Source: JBJXHB01 sp046160725
Lineage (GTDB): Bacteria > Pseudomonadota > Gammaproteobacteria > Burkholderiales > Burkholderiaceae_C
NCBI GenBank assembly: GCA_046160725.1
Contig: JBJXHB010000107.1
Span: 1-40,400 of the forward strand
Direction: 5' to 3'
Length of the DNA: 40,400 nucleotides
Shown piece after piece: positions 6,537-15,129 of the stretch; the first letter of the stretch is position 1; each line of letters begins with the position of its first letter. Made by a program: the position numbers and the translations under genes. The notes below the pieces were generated by a model. That model was not told the origin of the DNA, did no database searches, and saw nothing but the letters and a program-made list of their open reading frames with translations.

Positions 6537-8945
6537 CTATCGAACGGCATCGGTCGGGCGTAGCCAGAAAGTCTGATTGTTGTCGCGCTTCACCCGCTGT
6601 TCCATCCGCCGGAGATAGCCGGGGTTGGCCCATTCCTGGAGGCGGTGCAGCACCAGGTAATCGAGTGCCGCGCGGGTGTAGAACAGGTTGACCAGCGGGG
6701 TGTGGTTGGCGCCCATGCGGATGGCTTCGGCCGCCGCGTGACCCTCGCCGCGCACGCGGTTGGCCAGGAACTTCGCCACTTCCTCCACACTGCCGGCGGT
6801 CGGGCCGGCGAGGGTGCCGATGAAGCCGCCGCCAAAGCGGTTGTTCTCGCCGAACAGGAAGTCGCCATACAGGCCCAGCCCGCCGCCCTGCACCATCGCG
6901 GCGGCCACCGTCTTGGCATAGCCGGCGGGGCTGTCCGGCTCGCGCGGGTTGCGGCCCTTGGCCAGTTCCTTCAGCGTCATGGACAGGTAGCCCAGCGCCG
7001 TGGTGGCGGCGATCAGATGCGCCACGCCCCCGACGTCCACGCCATCGCGGGTGAATTCGCGGCCCAGGCTGCGGGTGAGGTAGGTGGTGGTGAAGGTCTT
7101 GAACTGGAGCAACAGGCGGATGCTTTCGCCGCCCCAGGTGCCGGCCTGGGTGCCAGCGGTGACGATGGCGCGCACGCCGGCGGTGGGTTCGGTCATGCCC
7201 TCGCGCACCTGGTCGGCGATGTAGGCGGACAGCTTGCGCGCAGCGTCCTGGTCGCCGACGGCTTCCGGCAGAATGTAGTCGACGCCATCGGCCGCCCGCT
7301 GCGGGGCGGCGCGGATCTGATCCCACTCGACGGCCTCGATGCCATAGCGTCGCAGCGCGGCTTGCAGGCGCGGGTGCAGCTCGGCGAGCTGCCGGCCGGC
7401 ATTGTCGGCCAGGTTGCTGGACAGCATCAGCCCGCTGGTGCGCTTGAGGCTATCGGTCCAGTAGGTCAGGCCGTTGAGCTTGAAGAACAGGTTGGACGCG
7501 CGGGCCATCCGGCCGGTCAGCCCGTCATCGGCGCCGAGCCGCATCGCGGCATCGCCCAGCAGCCCGTCGATGCCAACGCCCAGCGCGCGCGAGATTTGTT
7601 GCGTCTCCGGCCCTTTGGGCAGCATCGCCGTCATCTCGGCGGCATAGGCGCGGAACAGCGGGATGCCGTTGTGCCGCAACATGCCGGCATTCACGGCCAG
7701 GTCCGGCAGCGCGGACAGCACCACGCCGCCCAGCTTGGTCACCTGTTGCAGCGCGCGGATGCCGCCGCCGACCTGTGCCAGCGTGGCATTGCCGGGCACG
7801 CTGGCGCGGCCGTCCAGCACCGCCAGCACCTGGTCGGGGAATTTGCTGCCCAGCGCATCGGTCGCCTTGAAGTCGCCGCGGTCGCGCGCGGCGGTGCGTA
7901 GCCGGTCGATCCAGCCTTCGAGCATCGCCTGCGGGTTGGTGCCGAGCTGGCGCATCAGGGCCACGTCGCGGGCGCCCTTGCTGAGCTGCGCCACGATGCT
8001 GTCGGCGACATTGCCGCGGCCGAATTGGGCGTTGTAATCCACCCAGCTATCGGCATCCTTGAAGATCAGCACTCGTTCCTGGCTGACTTTCTTGGCGGTG
8101 CTGCCGTGGCCCTTGAAGCCGGCCAGGGTCTCGCTGGTGCTGGTGGTGTGCACCCCGCTGGCCAGGTTGTTCCACACGTTGCGCAACAGGGTTTCCGGGT
8201 TGGCGGCATCGCGGAAGGTGACCGGGTCCAGCCGCGGCAGGATCACCTCGCGCCAATTCTGATAGGCCTGCTCGCTGCCATCGCCCCGGATCTTCAGCGT
8301 GTCGTGCGACTGGCGGGTGATGTAGTGATCCTGCTGGCCCACCCAGGCGCCGGCCTCGTTAAGGTGATTGCGCAGCGCGTCCTGCGCCCGGCCGAGGATG
8401 GCGGCCATGTCGGCGGCATGGCGGTTGCCGGTGGGCTGCAACGTCTGGTCGCGCGCGCGCCACAGCTCGCGGGCCAGGTCGCGTTCGAAGGCCGCGTCGC
8501 GCTTCTGGAAGGCGCGCAGCAGCCCGGCCGCCTCCAGGTCATGCACCACCGCGCCGGTCAGCTCGGCCTGGATGCCGTGCCATTGCGCGTCCACGCTGTT
8601 GGCCAGGTCGCGATCGGTGCCGCGCGCCACGCCGGTCAGGGTGGCCTTGACGCTGTCGTATTCTTTCCCGGGGATCACGCGGGCATCGAGGATGCGGCGC
8701 TTCAGCAGGTTGCCGGCCTCGCTGCGGCGCTCGATGGCGGCGGCCATGCGGATTTCGCCGCCCAGCTCGGTGCCGGCGCGCTGCGCGGCGGCCAGCGGGT
8801 CCATGCCCTGGCGCTGATACCAGCCGGTGCGGTTCTGCGCCCGGGTGAAGATTGCTTCGAGCTGCGCCTCGGTCAGGTCATCGCGGCCCGATGCCTGCAA
8901 TACGGCGGTGATGCAGGCATTGGAGTGGAAATTGCTGCCGCTCAT
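6537..8945 (-). CDS. large internal virion (ejection) protein
   Basis: An 802-residue protein placed after two other large internal virion proteins, where podoviruses encode the last core/ejection protein (gp16-like position in T7). It is predominantly alpha-helical. The N-terminal 220 residues are charged helices with EAQLEAIFTRAQNRTGWY and KRRILDARVIPG segments. Around residues 405-450 lie hydrophobic stretches (LGGVVLSALPDLAVNAG), and about 640-720 are Gly- and Ala-rich helices (AHLIAATTALGYLSM, GGGLGLYGDFLFG) that could insert in membranes. It ends in a basic region. The likely role is forming part of the channel that carries DNA across the cell envelope. The ATG at 8945 follows a 94-base gap, one of the few gaps in the late operon. 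The catalytic domain of a transglycosylase is not visible here. Confidence 0.7.
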   Translation of the reverse strand: MSGSNFHSNACITAVLQASGRDDLTEAQLEAIFTRAQNRTGWYQRQGMDPLAAAQRAGTELGGEIRMAAAIERRSEAGNLLKRRILDARVIPGKEYDSVKATLTGVARGTDRDLANSVDAQWHGIQAELTGAVVHDLEAAGLLRAFQKRDAAFERDLARELWRARDQTLQPTGNRHAADMAAILGRAQDALRNHLNEAGAWVGQQDHYITRQSHDTLKIRGDGSEQAYQNWREVILPRLDPVTFRDAANPETLLRNVWNNLASGVHTTSTSETLAGFKGHGSTAKKVSQERVLIFKDADSWVDYNAQFGRGNVADSIVAQLSKGARDVALMRQLGTNPQAMLEGWIDRLRTAARDRGDFKATDALGSKFPDQVLAVLDGRASVPGNATLAQVGGGIRALQQVTKLGGVVLSALPDLAVNAGMLRHNGIPLFRAYAAEMTAMLPKGPETQQISRALGVGIDGLLGDAAMRLGADDGLTGRMARASNLFFKLNGLTYWTDSLKRTSGLMLSSNLADNAGRQLAELHPRLQAALRRYGIEAVEWDQIRAAPQRAADGVDYILPEAVGDQDAARKLSAYIADQVREGMTEPTAGVRAIVTAGTQAGTWGGESIRLLLQFKTFTTTYLTRSLGREFTRDGVDVGGVAHLIAATTALGYLSMTLKELAKGRNPREPDSPAGYAKTVAAAMVQGGGLGLYGDFLFGENNRFGGGFIGTLAGPTAGSVEEVAKFLANRVRGEGHAAAEAIRMGANHTPLVNLFYTRAALDYLVLHRLQEWANPGYLRRMEQRVKRDNNQTFWLRPTDAVR

Positions 8946-9039
8946 GTGCTAAGCACTCCGCGCTGCGGCATGTGCTTGGATTTTTCAGGTTTCGACCCCA
9001 TTGGCACCCTGTCGGCCAAGAGGCACCCGCAGCACTTTT

Positions 9040-11373
9040 TCATCGCACACCTGCCATGCACAGTGCCGCCGCTTCGTGGGCGCGGGCGTCGCTGTCGGCC
9101 AGCCTGGTGCCCTCGCGCAGGGCCTTGATCTGCGCCTGTTCCTCGGGCCGCAACGGCAGCGCCTCGAGCTGCTGGAACAGCGCGTCGGTTTGCTGGGTGA
9201 TGGCGGCCAGCTCGGGGTCGGCAACCTGTGCAGATGGTGCACGGGTTGGAGCCGGCTCGGCGGCGGCCGCCTCGGCCACCATGCGGCTGGCCTGGACATC
9301 CTCGGGGGCGGCGCGGGGGGCATTGGCCAGGTCATCCAGCGCCCGGGCGGTGGCGGTTTCGGGATCCACGTTGCGGGCGGCGGCGCGCAGGAGGTCGGCG
9401 GGGCCGGCGGGTTGGCCACCGAACAGGTCCGGGCGCGGGTCCACCCGCATCGCCATGGCGGTGTAGTGGTCTAGCAGCTCGGCCAGGGGCTCGCGGCCCA
9501 GCGCGCGGGCCATTGCCTCGTCGCGGTGCATCAGGCGCAGCAGCGCCATGGTGGCCGGGCCGGGCGGGGTGGCGAAGGCGTCCTGTTGCGCCAGCAGCTC
9601 GGCGACGCTCTTGCCCTCGCGCCGGCCGCGCTCCAGCAGCTGCACCGCCTCGCCGAGGGCGGCGGTAATATCAAGGTCCCGAGGTATTTCACCGCGGGCG
9701 GCGGCGGCGCGCATGCGGCCCCAGCCGCCGGCACTGTCGGACAGGGCGCCGGCAATGCCCTTCAGATTGTCGGCCTGGCCGGTCAGCATGCGTTCCAACA
9801 GCGGGCCGAAGGCGTCGCCATAGGCGTGGGCCAGGATGGCCTGGCGCATGCGCTGTTCGCCGGCCGGGGACAGGCTGCCATCGGCCAACACCAGGGCGCC
9901 GCGTTCCTCGGCCGGCAGCTGGGCCAGGAAGGCGCGGGTGAAGTCGCGGTTTTGCCCGCTGGTGAGCTGGCCGGGTTGCAGCTCGGTGATGGCGCGGCCG
10001 GCGCGGTCGGCATCGGCGCGCGCCTGTTCGGCCGCGCCCATGGCGAGGTTCGGGCGTTCGTTCGCACCACGCGCGAAGTCGCGGGCTTCCCCGGGGGTCA
10101 GCTCGGTGAGGCGGCGGCCCACCAGCACCGGGCGTTCGATGCCGGTGAGGTCGTGGCCCTGTGCCTCCAGATAGGCGCGATAGGCCTGTGCCCGGTGCGC
10201 CAGGTCGGGGGAGGAATACACCCGGTCGAGTGCCGCCACCCGGCCATTGCCGCTTTCCACCACGCCATCGGCGCCGATGATCGGGGCACCGGCGCCGGCC
10301 TCGGGCGATGGCCCCAGCCGCTCGGGTTGCAGGTTGGCGGCGATGGTCTGAATTTGGTCCTGGCTGCCGGCGGTGGAGCGGTCGCGCGGCTGCAGCCCTT
10401 CGGCATGCGGATAGACCGGGTTCACCGCACCGTCGCTGGTGTGGCTGGGGATCAGGCTGGACAGGTCCACCACTTCGGGCCGCGCCTCGATGCGCTGGCC
10501 GCCGGGGGTGAAGGCGGCATAGTTGCCGGTCTCCGCCTCGCCGGCAACGCGGCGATAGGTGGTGGCGGTCGGCAAATCGAACAGCGGCGCCACGCCGACG
10601 GGGCGGCCCTCGGCAACGGCGGCGACGGCGCCTTGCAAGGCGCCCTCGCGCACCGGTGCGGGCGCCGCGCCGATGGCGCGCTCTATCGGTGTGAGCGTGC
10701 GCCGGCCGCGCACCGCGTCGCCGACGGCACCGCCCAGCACATGCAGCCCGCCGCCGAGGATGCCGCCAAAGGCGACGGCGGCCATTGTGTCGGTCATGTG
10801 CCGGTCGTTGAATTCGCTGCGCGCCAGGACGTATTCCAGCGGCTCGGCCAGCAGCATGCCGGCGGCACCGCTGGCGGCACCGGCACCGGCGCGGGCCGCG
10901 GTCATGCTGGTGGTGCCCAGCAGCGCCATCATCCGCGCCTCGCCGACGAAGGGCACCAAGGCCAGACCGATATTCACCGGGTCTAGCATGGCGGTGCCGA
11001 ACGACACTACGCCGCGCGCCAGCCCCCCGGTCAGCACGCTGTCGGGCCGGCGGGCGATGATCGCCTGGCGCCGCATTTCGTCCTCGCGGCCCTTCTTCAG
11101 CGCCTCGGCGGCGGCCTCGGTCACCGGCCGGTCGAAGGTCAGCACGCCGGGGATGCCGAATTTCGTGTTGGCCGCGTCGGCGTCCAGCGTCGGGCTCTCG
11201 CCGTCGGTGCGGCTCCACCAATGGGTGATGCGCGGGCCGATGCTCTGCGCCCAGGCGCTGGATGCGGTGGCACCCAGCACTTCGCCGGTGGTCGCCTCGA
11301 CGGCATCCAGCCCCCGCGCCTGGATGGCGACGGGGGCGGACGGATCGCCCAGCCAGATGCCGGTGCCGCTCAT
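9040..11373 (-). CDS. internal virion protein with ddrB/ParB-like polyvalent domain
   Basis: A 777-residue protein starting in an ATGA overlap with the lysozyme-bearing virion protein. Residues 1-290 are helical with Gly/Ala-rich, possibly membrane-active stretches (about 135-215). Residues about 299-450 match the ddrB-type ParB superfamily domain known from phage and plasmid polyvalent proteins: LQPRDRS (327-333), the QIQTIAANLQPERLG helix, PIIGADGVVESGNGRVAAL (364-382, with the GNGR box) and FARGANER (433-440). The remainder is helical and rich in Ala and Glu. Polyvalent proteins are thought to be injected with DNA and act on it or on host defences. Here the domain sits in what gene order says is an ejection protein. 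The activity of the ParB-like domain is unknown. Confidence 0.72.
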   Translation of the reverse strand: MSGTGIWLGDPSAPVAIQARGLDAVEATTGEVLGATASSAWAQSIGPRITHWWSRTDGESPTLDADAANTKFGIPGVLTFDRPVTEAAAEALKKGREDEMRRQAIIARRPDSVLTGGLARGVVSFGTAMLDPVNIGLALVPFVGEARMMALLGTTSMTAARAGAGAASGAAGMLLAEPLEYVLARSEFNDRHMTDTMAAVAFGGILGGGLHVLGGAVGDAVRGRRTLTPIERAIGAAPAPVREGALQGAVAAVAEGRPVGVAPLFDLPTATTYRRVAGEAETGNYAAFTPGGQRIEARPEVVDLSSLIPSHTSDGAVNPVYPHAEGLQPRDRSTAGSQDQIQTIAANLQPERLGPSPEAGAGAPIIGADGVVESGNGRVAALDRVYSSPDLAHRAQAYRAYLEAQGHDLTGIERPVLVGRRLTELTPGEARDFARGANERPNLAMGAAEQARADADRAGRAITELQPGQLTSGQNRDFTRAFLAQLPAEERGALVLADGSLSPAGEQRMRQAILAHAYGDAFGPLLERMLTGQADNLKGIAGALSDSAGGWGRMRAAAARGEIPRDLDITAALGEAVQLLERGRREGKSVAELLAQQDAFATPPGPATMALLRLMHRDEAMARALGREPLAELLDHYTAMAMRVDPRPDLFGGQPAGPADLLRAAARNVDPETATARALDDLANAPRAAPEDVQASRMVAEAAAAEPAPTRAPSAQVADPELAAITQQTDALFQQLEALPLRPEEQAQIKALREGTRLADSDARAHEAAALCMAGVR

Positions 11374-14093
11374 CGGCTGCGCTCGCGCAGTGCCCGGGCG
11401 GCGGCGCGGCCTTCCTCCAGGTCGGTCCGGTCGGCGGCGGAGGGGGTGAGCGTCGGCAGGGCGTCGAAGCGGATCTCGATCGGGCTGCCATCGGCGCGGG
11501 TGATGTTGACGATGCTGCCGCCGGGGGTGCGGCCCTTCAGCACCGCGCCACTGGCATCGGCGTTGTTGATCCAGAAGCCGCGCTGGGCGGCGCCATGGGT
11601 GGCGGTGCTGCGTTCGCCGTCGCTCATCGTCTCGGCGCTGGGCAGCGGGGCGAGGTCGGTGGGCTTGAGCCCCAGGCGGGTGCGCTCCAGCGCGGTTTCG
11701 ATCTTGCCGCCTTGGCCCTTGGGCACCAGCATGGTCGGGGTGTTGCTGAAAATGCCGCTGCCGTCGTCGCCGGCGGTATCCCAGCGGGCGCCGATCACGT
11801 CCTCATACGCGCGCTTGGTGGCGTCGGCGGCCTTGGCGCCGCGCCAGGCGTGATAGGTGGCCAGGGTGTCGACCGCGCGCCGCGTGGTGTCGAACAGGCT
11901 GTCGCCGCCGGGGTGGTGGCGGGTGGCCTCGCGGAAATCGGCCAGGGCGGTGTCAACCTCCGCCGGAAACCCTTTCATCACGTCGGGCGCCACCAGCTTG
12001 CGCAGCGCCTCCGGCCCGCCCTTCTCGGCTTCGAACACCAGGGCGCGCTGCAACAGGGCGCGGCCCTCGGCCTGGGCGGGGTGCGTCATGGCCGCGACGG
12101 CCTGCCATTCCCAGCCGATCTTGCCGTGCTTGACCAGCTCGCCATAGGCGCGGTTCCATAGCGCCCCGCCAGCCTGGGCCTTGGCGGGGTCTGGATCATT
12201 CACCCCGAATTCCTGCGCCACGCCGGCCAGGGTGGCGGCCATGTCGGCTTTTTCGGGGCCGGTGGTGCGCAGGGTGCTGGCGATCTGTTCGACCTGGGTG
12301 TTGTCCAGGATGCGCTGGCGGCTGGGCGGCAGGCCGATGCGGCTTTGCACCGCCAGGTTGGCGGCGATGATCTGCGGCAGCGGGGCGCGGGCCTCGCGCA
12401 GGGCCTGGACTTCCGGGGCGGTGGCGGCATAGCCGGCCGGGTCGGCGGTGGCGGCGCGGGCCTTGGACGCGGTGGCGTGGTCGAAGGTGGCGACGGCCTG
12501 TTGCCGTTCGCCGGCCAGGCGGGTGTCGGCGGGATCGCCGGCCAGGCGGGCGCGCATGGCGGCCTCGTCGGCGGGGCCGGCATAGGCGGTGGCGCGGATG
12601 GCATCGCCGGCGGTGCGGGTCAAGGTCAGCTCGTCGATGGTGCGCTGGGCCGCCTCGGCGGTGGGCGCCAGGGCGCGGATTCGCGCCTCGGGGATCTCGG
12701 CGGTGGTGTTGCCGGCGCCATAGGACGCGGACAGGTCCTTGATGTCGGTGGCCAGCAAGGCGCGGGCCTGTTGGTTCTGCGCCTCCAGGTGGGAGTAATG
12801 CGCCGCCACCTGGCTTTCGGCGGACAGGCGCACATGCAGTGGGGCGTCGGCCAGCCGCTCGCGTACGTCGGCCATGGCGGTGTCGCGCTGGGCGGTGGTG
12901 CCGCCGCCCAGGCGGGTGGCGATGCCGGCCCGGCGGGTTTCCTCGGTGGCGGTGTCGCGCGGGCGGAGAAACTGGGTGCTGGCGATCTTGGCCGCTTCCT
13001 CCGGGGTCTTGGCGGCGGCGAGGGCGGTGCCGGCGCGGCCCTCGGTGGTGCGCAGCTCGGTGTCGGCGAAGGCCACTTGTTGGTCCAGCGTGGCGTTATG
13101 CGGGTCGGTGCCGTATTGCGCCACGAAGGCGGCGCGGCGGCTGTCGTTCCATTGGAACAGGCCGGAGGACCGGCCGCCATCGCCCAGCGCCGGGGACGGG
13201 TTGGCGCCGCTCTCCCGCACCGCGTTGGCGGCCAGCCCGCGCGCGGCGGCGGGGGACCAGCCGCGGGCGATGAAGGCGGCCTCCACGGCCTGGGCGCGCT
13301 GTGTGGTGGTGCCGGACAGGGCGATGCTGGCGGTGGCGGCGGTTTCGCCCTGTTGACGCTCCAGCGGGCCGCGCAGGCCTGTCGTCAGATGCGCCACGTC
13401 GCCGGCATCCATCTCGTCCTTGAAGCGCTCCAGCAAGCCCTGGGCGGCGCCGGCGGCATTGGGGTCGCCGCCGGCGGCGCGGATGCTGATGGCCTGGGCG
13501 ATGGATTTGCTGAACAGGCCGCGCGCCTCGGCCTCGGTGAAGACGCCGGCGCGGACATTGCCGGCGATGGTTTGTTTCAGCGATTGCACATGGGTCAGCA
13601 ATTGCGGATCGTCCCGCGCGCCGGCGATGCCCTGGGCCGCTTCGCCCATGGTGCCGGCGGCGCCGCTGCGCAGGTTGGTGATGTTGCGCTGGTTGGCGTC
13701 GACGATCACCTGGCGGTAGAGCGTGGGGATGTAGTGCGCCAGCTGGCGTTCGACATGCTGCGCCACGCCGGGTTTCAACCCCTCCAGGCTGCGCTGCTTC
13801 CATTCGGCGACGGCCGTTTCGAAGCGCTGCGGCACGGTGGAGGGATCGGGGTCCTTGGCGAAGCCGAGCTGCATGTCGACGCCTTGCTTGGCCAGCGTGG
13901 CGAAGGTCGACGTTGCTTCGTTGATGGTCTTGGCCTGTTCGGCCTGGCCCCAAAGCTGGGTGAACTGGGCGGAGACTTCGGCCATGCTCTGGGCGAGCTG
14001 GCGCGCGGGCAGGCCGGCCTGGCCGGGATCGGCGGCGCGGGCGGTGGCGCTGGGGGCCGGGCCGCCGTATTGCTCGCGGGAGGTGTAGTTCAT
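11370..14093 (-). CDS. internal virion protein with phage tail lysozyme domain
   Basis: A 907-residue protein and the only clear cell-wall hydrolase in the window. Residues 1-260 form coiled, charged helices that resemble core proteins. Residues about 265-397 match the phage tail lysozyme family. Visible there are the AAFIARGWSPAAARGLAANAV helix, E294 in AVRESG as the likely catalytic Glu, GDGGRSSGLFQWN (304-316), and a closing FLRPRDTATEETRRAGIA segment. The rest is alpha-helical with repeated Ala-rich helices and many Glu/Arg pairs. Expected role: ejected from the head at infection to open the peptidoglycan locally. It is coupled by ATGA overlaps to the gp14-like gene upstream and the ParB-like protein downstream. 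Confidence 0.82.
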   Translation of the reverse strand: MNYTSREQYGGPAPSATARAADPGQAGLPARQLAQSMAEVSAQFTQLWGQAEQAKTINEATSTFATLAKQGVDMQLGFAKDPDPSTVPQRFETAVAEWKQRSLEGLKPGVAQHVERQLAHYIPTLYRQVIVDANQRNITNLRSGAAGTMGEAAQGIAGARDDPQLLTHVQSLKQTIAGNVRAGVFTEAEARGLFSKSIAQAISIRAAGGDPNAAGAAQGLLERFKDEMDAGDVAHLTTGLRGPLERQQGETAATASIALSGTTTQRAQAVEAAFIARGWSPAAARGLAANAVRESGANPSPALGDGGRSSGLFQWNDSRRAAFVAQYGTDPHNATLDQQVAFADTELRTTEGRAGTALAAAKTPEEAAKIASTQFLRPRDTATEETRRAGIATRLGGGTTAQRDTAMADVRERLADAPLHVRLSAESQVAAHYSHLEAQNQQARALLATDIKDLSASYGAGNTTAEIPEARIRALAPTAEAAQRTIDELTLTRTAGDAIRATAYAGPADEAAMRARLAGDPADTRLAGERQQAVATFDHATASKARAATADPAGYAATAPEVQALREARAPLPQIIAANLAVQSRIGLPPSRQRILDNTQVEQIASTLRTTGPEKADMAATLAGVAQEFGVNDPDPAKAQAGGALWNRAYGELVKHGKIGWEWQAVAAMTHPAQAEGRALLQRALVFEAEKGGPEALRKLVAPDVMKGFPAEVDTALADFREATRHHPGGDSLFDTTRRAVDTLATYHAWRGAKAADATKRAYEDVIGARWDTAGDDGSGIFSNTPTMLVPKGQGGKIETALERTRLGLKPTDLAPLPSAETMSDGERSTATHGAAQRGFWINNADASGAVLKGRTPGGSIVNITRADGSPIEIRFDALPTLTPSAADRTDLEEGRAAARALRERSR

Positions 14094-14644
14094 CTGGGTG
14101 CCAATCCGCTGCCGGTCTGTCCGTAGGTGCTGCCCATGCGCATCTGCATGCTGCCGTAGCGGGCGGCGCCGCCCAGCAGCGAGGTGCCGGCACTGATGAA
14201 GCCGCCGGTGATGTAGTCGCCGGCCTTGTCCTGCGCTACCGCCGCCTGGGTGTCGTATTGCTGGCCCTGGTCGAGGTAGCCGCGGGCGGAGTTGGTGCCT
14301 TTCCAGCGCTGGATCTGGGTGTCGAGCGCGCCCTCGGCGCTGATGTCGGCGAGCACGTCCAGCGGGCTGCCGAAGCCGGGGTCGACGCCGCTGGCGCCGA
14401 GCTGGTTGGCGGCGCTGGCGGCGCGGCGGCGGGTCTGTTGCTCGCTGCGCTGGGCCTCGGCCTCGCTGGCGTTGAGCGCCACGCCGGCATTGACGCGGGA
14501 CTGCGCGGCGTTGCGGCGATCGGCGGCGGCCTGGGCCTCGGCGGCGTTGGATTGCTGGAAGCCGCCCATGATCGAGCTGACGGCGGAGATACCGGCACTG
14601 GCGGCGGCGAGGTAGGGCGCCAGGAGGACAACGGTTTCAGCCAT
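14090..14644 (-). CDS. T7 gp14-like internal core protein
   Basis: A 184-residue protein. ATG at 14644 is used because the start then overlaps the previous stop by 8 bases and the N-terminus gives the expected hydrophobic segment. Features: an N-terminal hydrophobic helix (about 4-28, VVLLAPYLAAASAGISAVSSI), a long Ala/Glu/Arg helix (about 30-85), the GASGVDPGFGSPLDVLADIS motif region and a C-terminal Gly-rich hydrophobic segment (about 150-168). This plan and the place before two very large virion proteins match the gp14-type internal protein that forms the outer-membrane part of the ejection channel. Confidence 0.78.
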   Translation of the reverse strand: MAETVVLLAPYLAAASAGISAVSSIMGGFQQSNAAEAQAAADRRNAAQSRVNAGVALNASEAEAQRSEQQTRRRAASAANQLGASGVDPGFGSPLDVLADISAEGALDTQIQRWKGTNSARGYLDQGQQYDTQAAVAQDKAGDYITGGFISAGTSLLGGAARYGSMQMRMGSTYGQTGSGLAPR

Positions 14645-15080
14645 GGGCCGGCTCCTTGGCGACGCGCGCCCAGCGGTCGTAATCGCGGCCGTCGGGGCCG
14701 AAGCTGACCATGGCCCCTTCGAATGCGAAGCCGAGCCTGCACATCCAGCGCGCACCGGGTTGCCAGCCGGTCAGGGTCTCGGCCTCGATGCGGCGCAGCC
14801 CCAGCTCGGCGCTGCTGCGCGCCAGTCCGGCCACCACCTGTTTGTGCAGCCAGACCCAGCCGCGGCGGGGAAACTGGTCGCCGATCAGGCACCAGGCGCC
14901 GGCACGGCCGGGCCAGTGCAGCAGCAGCCCGGCGCAGGCCAGCACCTCGCCGTCGTGTACTGCGGTCCAACACGGGCCGGCGCCCAGCAGCTTGGCGCCC
15001 TCGTCGCGCCAGCCGGGCAGACCGGGCTTGCTGACCACCAGGCGGCGCAGGTCCAGCGGGTGGAAATCGCGGGCGATCAT
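14637..15080 (-). CDS. GNAT-fold protein, T7 gp13-like
   Basis: A 147-residue protein. ATG at 15080 is preferred over the GTG at 15083. It has the strand-helix order of a GNAT acetyltransferase fold: GPCWTAVHDGEVLACAGLLLHW as central strands, a WLHKQVVAGLARSSAELGLRRIEAE helix-strand, then MCRLGFAFEGAMVSFGPDGRDY. T7 gp13, an internal virion protein needed for assembly, and its relatives share this fold. The position before the gp14-like gene fits. The acetyl-CoA loop (Q/RxxGxG/A) is not clearly present, so a structural rather than catalytic role is likely. Confidence 0.68.
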   Translation of the reverse strand: MIARDFHPLDLRRLVVSKPGLPGWRDEGAKLLGAGPCWTAVHDGEVLACAGLLLHWPGRAGAWCLIGDQFPRRGWVWLHKQVVAGLARSSAELGLRRIEAETLTGWQPGARWMCRLGFAFEGAMVSFGPDGRDYDRWARVAKEPAHG

Positions 15081-15087
15081 CACTTCA

Positions 15088-15109
15088 CTTCTTTTTTGAA
15101 AAAAAGAAG
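15088..15109 (-). terminator. AT-rich perfect hairpin, possible terminator or processing site
   Basis: CTTCTTTTTT (15088-15097) pairs with AAAAAAGAAG (15100-15109) around a two-base turn. It is an island of about 20% GC in a genome near two-thirds GC. It lies in the 49-base gap between the nozzle C-terminal gene and the gp13-like gene. It has U-rich arms but no classic GC stem with U-tail, so it is not a textbook terminator. Confidence 0.4.
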
Positions 15110-15129
15110 CAAAAAACCTTCATTCGCTT

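Noticed and set aside
6537..8945. Transglycosylase domain in the 802-residue ejection protein
   Set aside because: T7 gp16 has one at its N-terminus, but no Glu-Ser-x(n)-Gly-x-x-Gln pattern of that family could be found here; the lysozyme domain is in the 907-residue protein instead.
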